A stretch of 64,000 nucleotides of DNA. Source: Apostichopus japonicus (lineage: Eukaryota > Echinodermata > Holothuroidea > Aspidochirotida > Stichopodidae). The translations under genes and the position numbers were made by a program. Shown here in pieces: positions 43,746 to 52,934 of this stretch (its first letter is position 1; every line of letters starts with the position of its first letter). The DNA lies in contig NC_092576.1 of the NCBI RefSeq assembly GCF_037975245.1, forward strand, positions 26,489,611 through 26,553,610, given 5' to 3'. The notes under the pieces were generated by a model that was not told the origin of the DNA, made no database searches, and was given only the letters and a program-made list of their open reading frames with translations.

Positions 43746-44794
43746 ATGGCTTCTTATTCTCTCATTTTACCGGAGAGTAAGGCATATGCGCGCCTATTGC
43801 GCGAAAGAGAACCTTTCAGTTGGTCAAGTTGCCCAGTTAACAGGAATTTCGAAGACTTCGGTATGAAGGATTTGCAGTAAACGTTTATTGTGGGGCGAGG
43901 CTCGACCAAGTACTCATGGAGAGGGACCGGTTCGAAAGAGGGGGCGGCCACCAAAGTTGAGCGTTCGTCAAAAGCGTGCTATTTTGAAGGAAGTTAGAAA
44001 AACAAGGAGTGACGGACAGTTTTCTGTAAGAACTCTCAGGACAAAATGTGAGTTACATACAGTGTCGGAGAGAACAAAATCTCGATTTCTCAACAAGAGT
44101 GGTTATAAGTACTATCAAGCCAGAAAGAAGGGTCTCCTATTTCCCAAGGACCTGCATCAACGCTGGAAATTCGCCAGAGGAATTAAACGGTCTCGAGATG
44201 AGGCATTGTGGACTAAAGATATATCTTTTTATTTTGATGCCACCGCATTTCATTATAAGAGCCACCCACGACAGCACGCAAACACTTTAAGTGGGCGTGT
44301 TTGGCGTAATAAAGGTGAGGGATTATCATTCGGTTGCACTGCCAAAGGGAGTAAGGTCGGGAGTGGCGGAAAAGTTGTAAGGGTGTATGCCGCCATCTCA
44401 TGGAAACGGCGTGGTGTTAGCTAAACCATACCGCAAGTTAAGTGGGAAGCGTTTTTCGAAATTGATGAAAAAGGAATTCCCGGCAGTCTTCCAAAAATGT
44501 GAAGCAACCCAGAACACTCCACGGATTTTTCTTGAAGATGGAGACCCTTCTCAGAACTCAAAGAAAGCTATCAAAACACTAAGTCGCATGGATGCAACCA
44601 TTTTTAAGATCCCTCCTAGGAGCCCCGACTTAAATCCAATAGAAAATATCTTGAAACTTTTGGGGGATCAACTGAAGTACGATGCCATCGACAACAATAT
44701 TGAATTTGAGTCATTTCGAGCTTTCACAAGTCGAGTTGTTACAAAACGAATTGATGAAATCATTCGAAGAAAAGGAGAGAGACTGAAATATTAG
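43746..44794 (+). pseudogene. Tc1/mariner-type (DD34E) transposase, broken
   Basis: An N-terminal helix-turn-helix (NLSVGQVAQLTGISKTSV) is followed by an in-frame TGA at 43864, then an AT-hook-like KRGRPPKLSVRQKRAILKE. The catalytic domain shows FYFDATAFHYKSH (first Asp, ~44235), RIFLEDGDPSQNSKK (second Asp, ~44535) and PPRSPDLNPIENI (Glu, ~44642). There are 34 residues between the second Asp and the Glu, so it is DD34E. A frameshift near 44395-44420 and another between the ATG at 43746 and the HTH mean no intact protein. Such enzymes cut and paste DNA at TA. I did not find convincing terminal inverted repeats, so the element's ends are unknown. Confidence 0.85.
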
Positions 44795-45036
44795 TATTTT
44801 GGCTGTAATGCGCTATCCATGCTTTCATATTATGATCTGCCACATGAGGGCGGTAATCTTCCGAACTGCTGGTGAACATTGTACGATTTACCAACAATGG
44901 ACGATATTTTTCACAAATTTCAGCTCCAGAATAACATTCCGATGTTGGAGCAACACTCAGTTACAGTTCAAGTTTCTTGAAATCATCACGTTCGTGAAAA
45001 TTGGACAAACATATACATAATCGCCGATATACGAAC

Positions 45037-46365
45037 GGTTAAGAGTATGTTAGAAAACCAGCATGGAATTGTGGTGCATTTCTCCTCAACCCATGCTAAT
45101 TATTACACGGCATGGCAGTATGTCGTTCAAGAGGACGCTGGCGTCCTGCAAAGCCCAGGTCACCCGGACCTGGGGGCCAGTACCTCTAGGGTCCTCCAGG
45201 CATCGGGGGAACAATCAGCACGTGCGCCACTCAAAAAGCGCAAACGGCTTAGCGCGTTCGATGTGTCCCAGATGGTAGTTAAGCGGAACATAAAGACCCG
45301 GACAGAACTGCTGGCTTTGGCCGAAATGCAGAAACGAGAGGGGAAAACCGACTTGGCTGAATTTGTGCTGAATCGGGGACAAAAGTGGGTCGCGCAAGCG
45401 ATCGAGGTACGCCAATCCATTTTCCAATAATTCATAAATACATTGTCCTAACATTTTGAATATACGGTATAAATCATTCACCATGTCATGGTCTGGTGGT
45501 GGGGGGTCGTACGTGATGAAGTTGTGGGTTAGAATCGTGGTAGAGTAACGTTGGGAGGGGTGTGGTAGTGACAGGGTGTGGGAGGGGAATGAGTTGAGGG
45601 AGGGGTGGGGAGAGGGAAAGGGGTGGGGATAGGAGGGGGAGGGGGTTCCACCATCACTATACTTGTCATTATATAAAGGTCTTTTTCGATAGGTCGCGTG
45701 GGAACTACACGACGCAGAGAGTAAGCTGGAGCGAGGAAAGAAGTCTCGTCCCGACATCTTCGTCTCCTTTAAAGGTCAACCCTGTGTACCTGGCTGCAAC
45801 GGGCTATGGTCCACAATCGCGGAAGACATTCTGCGCCGGAATGATATTCCCGCCGGTACATTTCAACGAGCTGTTGTCGACGTCCTCGAGAGGGCCGGGG
45901 TAAATACCGGAACATTTTTATAACTGGTCCCGCGAATTGCGGCAAAACGTTTATTCTGGCGCCTCTGACCCAAATAAAGTATTTTCCAATCCCGCTTCAA
46001 CGAGCTTCGCGTGGGTTGGTGCTGAGAAAGCTGAAGTCATTTTCCTAAATGACTTCAGATGGAGTCCGTAGATCATGCCGTGGCATGATCTCCTGCTTCT
46101 ATTAGAAGGTCAAATGGTACATCTACCCGCTCCAAAAACACACTTCTCCTAAGATTTTGTCCTCAGTGGTTCAACACCAGTGTTCGCAACTGGCAAGAAT
46201 CCACTGATATACATAAAGGGTGGGGGGGGGGGGGCCAAATTGAAGAAAGAGAAACGGAGATGATGACGGTTCGATGGCGATATTTTACCTTCCGCTCGCA
46301 AATCCAAGCCAACGAACAGGTTGATGTCCCCCCATGTGGACCACGTTTTGCCAAGTTTATTCTAA
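45037..46365 (+). pseudogene. Rep-like gene, central and helicase part (SF3 helicase, GPANCGKT Walker A), decayed
   Basis: Exon A (about 45047-45406) encodes HGIVVHFSSTHANYYTAW (end of the Rep nuclease domain), then a basic linker and NIKTRTELLALAEMQ. Its donor GTACGC at 45407 joins in phase 0 to exon B from 45693. Exon B has CVPGCNGLWSTIAEDIL and, after a frame slip near 45900, a Walker A-type GPANCGKTF. Further on come FAWVGA, FLNDFRWSP (Walker B-like), PWHDLLLLLEGQ, and MMTVRWRYF near 46270. Stops and frame slips are present (46067, 46150, G-run near 46225). The pattern is that of superfamily 3 helicases fused to rolling-circle Rep nucleases, known from small DNA viruses and related transposons. 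Which of these is the source cannot be decided here. Described only as a broken relic. Confidence 0.65.
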
Positions 46366-46559
46366 CTTAATCCAACCCTCCATATTTGGTTACACTATTA
46401 TTCAAACTACGTCGTCGACTGACATCCTAGTGAAAGACTGCCACGATACACACTTGACCCGAGCACGGTATACCATTGACCTACACAGTATTTCAATGTG
46501 GATAGATGGTCAACCGTTGAAATAGTATAAAAGCATTAAGTTCACCAAAGCCTTTTATC

Positions 46560-46832
46560 GTCAATAAATGGTTAACTCTTAACCATCGACGTGGCCGATC
46601 AAGCTTTACCGCCATGTGATAAGTGTTTGCCGCCATCTTGGTGGGTTTCTTGACAACATACCCATTGGATGATATGTGCCCCTACCGACTCGAACGAACT
46701 TAGTACCTGTTCTGCGGAATTTTCACGCGAGGCGCATAGAGTTTCATCGGCTTGGCTATATGTTATCAAATATACCATCCGAACTTGACGTACTCCTAAT
46801 GTATCAGCCATGATGTTGGATAATACCTGCAA
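46560..46832 (-). pseudogene. Rep-like gene, N-terminal HUH-nuclease part, inverted relative to the helicase part
   Basis: The minus strand starts at or before 46811 (MADTLGVRQVRMVYLITYS) and encodes QADETLCASRENSAEQVLSS and IIQWVCCQETHQDGGKH. The His-x-His (HUH) region lies at about 46605-46625 and is split by a one-base frame slip. The part ends in GGTTAAGAGT (minus strand; 46575-46584). That decamer also begins the plus-strand part at 45037-45046. So the gene's N-terminal and C-terminal halves are present in opposite orientations, broken at the same place. HUH nucleases nick DNA for rolling-circle replication. Confidence 0.6.
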
Positions 46833-46839
46833 TACTTAA

Positions 46840-47620
46840 ATCTCCCGGTCCTATGTTATGAGTTCTATATTGGCCTATATCTGTACATATATATGTGTGT
46901 ATATAAGACTTGCTGATATCATGTGGTGATCTTTATATGTCTGGGTGGATTTACACATGACGTGTTCATCTGTCTAATAACTAACAATTGGCCCTGAATC
47001 TCATTTACCAAATTTGGGTAATTATGGACGTGTTGTACTGTCAGTGGCTGGATTATAGGGATTAAAGGTGTAAGATCTTTCTGTTGTGATGAAACGGCTG
47101 ATGATGCAAGCTTATAAAATCATTCTATGAACCCTTTCCCTGGTTGGGTATTGCGACTGTCAGATGTTCTTTCAGTCACGTGGTGTTGATCTACGTAGAT
47201 ATACGTACTGTACTGTTTCTCTATATATGTACAAGCCTAGTTGAACGAGTCGAGTGCGCCCTCCAACGTATGCTATGCACATGCGCATATGTACATGCGC
47301 CTATAATCTGGGCTGTTAACTAATAATGATCTAAATTACCAAGTAACCATGAAGGAATCATATTTCATTTATATGCTATATTGAGAACCATGTGTATTAT
47401 TCTTACACTCTTATATATATATATATGAATATATATATATATACACTGAACAAAGGCGAAAATATATTATGTTGGGCCTTTTCCGACACTATATACTATA
47501 TTACAATGTAAATGTCCATTTCATTTGTATGATATATTTAAAACCATGTGTACTATTCCTATAATGTTTAATGCCCAGTAGTAAATCCTTATGGTCCTAT
47601 GCTTATTCACAGGCTTTCAG
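46840..47620. other. A+T-rich stretch with (TA)n microsatellite near 47410-47445
   Basis: No gene was recognised. Short TATATA runs are the only distinct feature. Confidence 0.5.
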
Positions 47621-47705
47621 ACAATCGTCGACAAAAATAGATGGGACACCCCACTCCCCGTATCATTGTTGCAGTTTCTGAGTGCTATTGGCTACAACAT
47701 TGAAC
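47621..47705. repeat. 85-bp direct repeat, right copy
   Basis: It matches 42278-42362 at about 94% identity. It lies ~280 bp upstream of the MULE-like gene and begins directly after an acceptor-like TTTCAG, so it may contain a remnant exon. Confidence 0.85.
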
Positions 47706-47988
47706 ACACATTTCTCTTAGTTAGCAGTTCAATTCTGATCCACGGAATTGCCCTGGGTTGCCATGTGTGGAGCAACTCCTCCATACAATAAGGACCGTTC
47801 GGAGGAAGAATCGCCCGGAAGAACCAAAGAATTTTGATTTTTAACTGCAGGTATATATTTTATGTTCTTTTGTGTTTCAAATGTCTGGCCCTCCCACCCC
47901 CCCCCCCATAAATAGTAGGTTATAATAAATAAAAAAATCCAGTTAGAACACGTTCCACAGCAATTTCTGGTGGCTGACGTAAGGGTGG

Positions 47989-49028
47989 ATGAGGAGGCAC
48001 GACATTCAGCAAGGGGAAAGCATTAAGCAAGTACCTTTGCTTTTTGTTGCAATGTCTCGCAAAAGACGAAAAGATTATACAGAAGTTATGAAAGCAGTGA
48101 AGGATGCCCTCCCTACCGAACCAGGAGTGAGGCGGATGGTGATGGATTTTGAAGCAGCAATGTGGAGAGGAGCTAAATCCATCTTCACGAATGTCACCAT
48201 TCTAGGATGTAATTTTCACTGGCGCCAAGCAGTGTGGAGAAAGGTAAACAAAGAAAATGTTATTATTTCATTGGAAAGGTATTCTTGTTTAATTTGTGGT
48301 TGTGTTATATGATATTGTATTTTCATCAAGATATCAACCTTTCCTTTTTAGGTGCAAAACTTTCGCTTGCGAACAGCATACCTGACCGACAGTGGCTCAC
48401 AGTCCTTCATAAAGAAGTTGATGGCTCTGCCGGTGCTGCCAGTGGGACAAATCCGGCCCAGTTTGATGTTCTGGCGAGGGAGGCAGCATCGGATGAAATG
48501 AAGGCCCTCTGTGTATATATCCGGGAGACCTGGACGGGCGATGGACTGTGGGCACCTGATTAATGGTGCATGTATCGGAGGTCCATCAGGACCAACAATG
48601 ATGTAGAAGGTAACTCATTGACAGGAGTTGACACTTTATATCCTTTAAGTAATTTTTTTAACTGCTTTCTTTAAATAGTCATATTACACACAGGAATTAA
48701 ATTAATATCTCAACTTGTTGCAGATATTATTTTATAATATATAATGTATTTTATATTAGAAGTTGCAGAAATTATATTAGCAGCTACTTAACTTGTTTCT
48801 TCACAGGGTGGCACCATGCTGTAAACAAGGAGGTAGGGGCTAACAGTCCATTTTATTCTCTTGTTTGAAGAAGCCAGCTTTGGAAAACTAAAGAGAGTGG
48901 AGAGGAAAGGATTAAAAAACATCCAAAAGAAGCTTCTTAACTATTGGGATGAATTCGAGGAGGGGACACGCTCCACGAATATGTTGCTGCGGGCATGTGC
49001 CAACATGCTGGGCAATTTTGATGTTTAG
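47989..49028 (+). pseudogene. MULE-type transposase, three exons, broken
   Basis: Exon 1 (to 48243, donor GTAAAC) encodes KQVPLLFVAMSRKRRKDYTE, RRMVMDFEAAMWRGAKSIF and GCNFHWRQAVWRKV: the DFE acidic segment and the C-x-FH motif typical of Mutator-like DDE transposases. Exon 2 (48352-48609) continues FRLRTAYLTDSGSQSFIKKL and MALPVLPVGQIRPS, then shifts frame. An in-frame TAA at about 48561 stands where the family keeps reading (WCMYRRSIRTNNDVE follows). Exon 3 (48807-49028) encodes GWHHAVNKEVGANSPFYSLV, another frame slip, and a tail ending NMLGNFDV. Splice phases agree. The exons suggest a host-like spliced gene derived from a MULE, now dead. Confidence 0.75.
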
Positions 49029-49029
49029 G

Positions 49030-49860
49030 AGAAGAGAGCTGTAGGTAACAGGAACTAGCTCCTCGCCTGTCACTACGGGGAGAAAAGAGGGCATGGGCAG
49101 TGCCCTGGGGGTAGTTCCCAAGTGCGCTCAACCATGATTAACTATTTAAGTGTTTTTTGGGATTTGAACGTTGGTAATAAATCTCCTGTTTAATTAAATG
49201 TATTATATTTGTTTTATTGTTGAATAGACTTTTTGACTGTTTTTTTGTGTCTAACTGTATATAATGAACGCTACATTCACAACAATACCCTACACCGACC
49301 TAGCAACAATTTAAATTTCATAATGTAGTAGGGGGAGAGGCGGGGGGGGGGGGTTTGTGGCTCACTTTGACTGCCTCACTCCATGGGGCACAGTCAATCA
49401 TTACAAAGAAAACAAAGAACAACTTAGGTAACTAATTTGCGTATATCAAAAAATCGACAAGCAATTTAGAAAGCTCAAGGAGATTTAAATGGCAGCAAGA
49501 GTATAAAAGACATTAAAACTCAACTATAAATATTAATATTGCCCAAATCCAAACATTGAAACTATAGCCTACTTTGAATAGATTCAACTTTGTTAGGTAT
49601 CTACCGCGACTAATTTGCACATGTGAAAAGATCAAAAGGAAAATAAAGTATATATATATATATTTTCTCCCAACTACTCTATTGTTTCCCCCACTCATCC
49701 ATGTTACAGTATCCTACATGTATTGGATTAACATGTATTGGATTAATCTACGTAATTAGTTGCATCCAGTCGATTTCTGCGTATTTCTACTTCAATGGCA
49801 CAATAAATACATAGGACAATGTGTGTTGGCGAATTGTCTCTTTGAACTGTGTCGTATACT
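49030..49860. other. A+T-rich stretch without recognised content
   Basis: It includes a G-run near 49345 and a short (TA)n near 49650. No gene motif was found. Confidence 0.5.
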
Positions 49861-49864
49861 CCAA

Positions 49865-50167
49865 TTAGTTTATCTTCCAAACTGGGAGCTGATAACAGCC
49901 ATTGCCATTCATCCTTCTTGGTAGCAAACTGAACAACGCGTAACGCTTTTTGAACAAAAAAACACTACCGTCGTTCTGTTGATATATACCCAATCTGTAA
50001 TGCACAAGACTATTGTAAATCAGAGTTCTACTCCTGTTGGTTTTGCACTGATTTGTAAACGTTTCCATACAAGGTGTTTGTTTCATAGGGGCAGTGTCTT
50101 GTGCAAAGAAGGAGTTCCCTACTACACTGTAAACATGACCTAACAAACTTATCGTCCAAAGCCACAT
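49865..50167 (-). CDS. hypothetical 100-codon ORF with possible signal peptide
   Basis: The minus-strand ORF starts MWLWTISLLGHVYSVVGNS, a hydrophobic stretch that could be a signal peptide, followed by a Cys- and Arg-containing segment (CMETFTNQCKTNRSR) and a basic end (LPRRMNGNGCYQLPVWKIN). No family was recognised, and no splice context was resolved. Length and composition make it a weak candidate for a small secreted protein or a first exon. A chance ORF is also possible. Confidence 0.25.
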   Translation of the reverse strand: MWLWTISLLGHVYSVVGNSFFAQDTAPMKQTPCMETFTNQCKTNRSRTLIYNSLVHYRLGIYQQNDGSVFLFKKRYALFSLLPRRMNGNGCYQLPVWKIN

Positions 50168-50510
50168 TTTAACCAGACGTCCAATTTATTTAATGTTATT
50201 TAGATAATATAAGTAAGTATAAATATGGGAGTAGGTTGGAGTGGATGGAGTAAATTTTATTGTAAAGAACACTATAAATTTCCATGTGACATATTGTAAT
50301 TTCACCTTTTATTAAACATTTAATTCCAAATGATATATTGCAATGCTACTCATGTAACTCTTTAAAAAATTTAACTTACGATTACAAATCACCTTCTTCT
50401 TTTACGTGTAACATTTCTTTTCTTAACGAACCTTATCTTTACATAACACTTCATGTGCATCGTAAAAAAAACTTGTCGAGGATTCATTTTCAAGAAGACC
50501 TATTCCACTT

Positions 50511-50710
50511 CTACTGTAATAAAGTAAAAATTCGTTTGTAAAAATAGCTTCTATGTCCAAGGATCTCAATGCAGAGTCCAAAAAACATGTCTAAACTTTC
50601 TTCATCCGTAGCCTTCATACACCAATCAGGTTGTATTTGACTCAGATGGTCCACACTGCAACCATAGCACGCGTCGTCACATGATCCTTTAATCGCAGAC
50701 CAAAGTTCCC
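50511..50710 (-). CDS. possible 3'-terminal exon of an uncharacterised Cys-rich protein family
   Basis: On the minus strand, after an acceptor CATTTACAG (complement near 50712-50720), the frame reads ELWSAIKGSCDDACYGCSVD, HLSQIQPDWCMKATDEESLD and on to a TAA near 50511. The phrase 'C-x2-AC-x2-C-x-V/x-DHxSQ' is one I associate with a multi-copy uncharacterised protein family of fishes and invertebrates. Role unknown. Only this exon is convincing. Confidence 0.4.
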
Positions 50711-50939
50711 TGTAAATGACTGATGCCACAAAACATTGAAGGTGAAGCCTATCGTCTGCGATGTGCACTTCCGCCTCTGAACATGTCTGTTGACAACTTT
50801 CGGTGCTTGATCATTGCTATGCAGCGGTGCATTATTCGACGGTGTTTTAGGTTCTGCTTCTCCGTCCGAATCCAGTACCCAAATGACCACACTATCATTC
50901 TGGAATTAAGTTTTAAAAAATGCAGCAAGTAACTAGTAA

Positions 50940-51950
50940 CAGGGGGTATAAACGTTATCCACCTGAGTTAAACGTTCGTCGATCATAGGAACGATGCTCC
51001 TAAACCACATCCACTGCCCTCCAGTTTCATTGATGCCTTTCTATGTAGGGTAACAGACCAAACTTTCTGTATCGTATGTGCTCACGCAGACTGACCTACC
51101 ATTTCGATTTGAAATGGAAAATTTCAACCATATTGAAAGGGTTTTCCACTGTATTATTTTCTCTTACAGGCTGTAGATGATGCTTGGCATAACTGTCACT
51201 GAAATTTAATGGGTTCCTTTCGGCTTCTTTGAACGAATTGGTATCAGCAATATCAGTTTACCCCACTGTGTCCAATCTTTCTCGGCAGTAATACATCATT
51301 TCCATCCTTTTGATACAATTCTCTAATACTAACGTAAGCTTTACCGCTAAAAATCTGAACTTGCACGTGCCAATTGCCTTCGATGTGAAACAGCAGGTTT
51401 AGTCACGTTTAACGGTTTACAGCGTGCTTCGTGAAAAGAATACCGATGAGACACCAGGACTCGGCAACGAAAATTGGGTCTCATCGCTAGACGTTGGGGG
51501 AACTTACCCATACTGTATTTTACTTTCTTCGTTACCCCAAGTCTAAAGGCACACCATTTTGACCTCGCAGACGCTTAAATTCTGCACGCATCTCGTTTGC
51601 AGCCTCGATAGGAGTACATGTCGCCAACAGAGAATCCATTCTCAAGTCCAAACTTTTCACAAGATCAAGCTGGTTGAAAAATGTCTGTCCAAACTTTTCA
51701 GAGGATGAACTGGTTGGAAAATTTCTAAGTCCAAAGATTTCACATGAATGGAAATCAACGTTCAGGAACGATGTAAACTGTGAGATGCCTCAATGAAGAG
51801 TAATCTTATATAGAGTTTTACAGCAATCCAGTACCTTCACTTTTAATCGTCGGACAATAAAACACCTGTAAGCTCTTTCCATTAAAAACATAAGGAATCT
51901 TAATCTCTTCATTGAAATATCCATTCACCTAGTTACACAACCCGCTATTA
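50940..51950. other. stretch without recognised gene
   Basis: No long frame or mobile element was recognised. Confidence 0.45.
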
Positions 51951-51959
51951 ATGCCAATC

Positions 51960-52070
51960 ATATAAGTCAACCCAATCATCAATGAAGGGCCCAAAGAGCA
52001 CCTGCGTTCTTTTTCTTAACTCATTCCTTTACAAATAGTTTGTCTTATTGAGAATGCTCATGATCTTTTT
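51960..52070. repeat. ~110-bp repeat shared with the 5' region of the L1-like LINE
   Basis: ATAAGTCAACCCAATCATCA, ATGAAGGGCCCAAAGAGCAC and TTCCTTTACAAATAGTTTGT match 57798-57880 in the same orientation, with scattered differences. It may be the 5' piece of another copy of that LINE. Confidence 0.7.
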
Positions 52071-52930
52071 CTTTTTTTCCCCTCCATTTATTCATATCTT
52101 CGGTCAAATTAACAAACTTTATATTTTCATACCCGATACTTCAAATGAAATGAACGGCATAACACAATAACATTTGTTCTAATAAACAGCACAATTGATC
52201 GAACGAAATTAATGGAAAAGAGAAACGTGTAGTGATGTAGTTTCGTTCACCCTCCTTTAGAATTGAACATTCCGTGACGGGTTTCCGGAAGTCCCTGATT
52301 TTCAGGGGTTAGAAAGTTTTTAGGAAGCGTGGGCACATCCGACGAGCGACGCGAGCGATTGACTTGGCCACCCGTATATATTTTGTAGCGAACGTCTCCT
52401 ACAGCGATTGATTCTCGGATCTTAGTATATTTAAGGATCCATTCACAGAACGTTAATATTTTCATCTGTGGATTCTATCCGAGGACAATTTATTCAGCCA
52501 TATATTCGACTTAACTTCGAGGAACACTTCAGCGTTACTAATTATATATAGCCTACCGTTGATTCTACCAATAGCGCTTATACGTAGGTCCGCCTTACCT
52601 ACTTATATCTATAGCCATCGCGCCGAGCGAGGACTTGTATTTCATTATAATCTAGATGTAGCTAGAGCATCCACACTTCTAAAAAGGGGCTGGCGAAAAT
52701 ATTCGCCATCGATTCGTACAGTGTTTACGTGTTCATACATATACCATTTTAGTACCTGAAAGCTATTCGGTCGCGAAAACGTTTACGCGATACAGCATAT
52801 ACCATTTATTTACTGGAAGCCACTGGATCGCGGGAGCCGTATATTATTTAGCACTATAGCGCCATCATAAGTATCTAGCCTGTAGTTTAGCCTTCGACGT
52901 TATACAGAGTCTGGTTGCTTCAACTCCAGC
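52071..52930. other. stretch without recognised gene
   Basis: No protein family was recognised. A T/A-rich segment with several short CGCGA phrases (52320-52880) has an LTR- or UTR-like look, but I found no ends. Confidence 0.35.
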
Positions 52931-52934
52931 TGAC

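Noticed and set aside
43400-45040. Terminal inverted repeats of the Tc1-like element
   Set aside because: Scanned by eye on both sides of the transposase; no TA-flanked matching ends were convincing.
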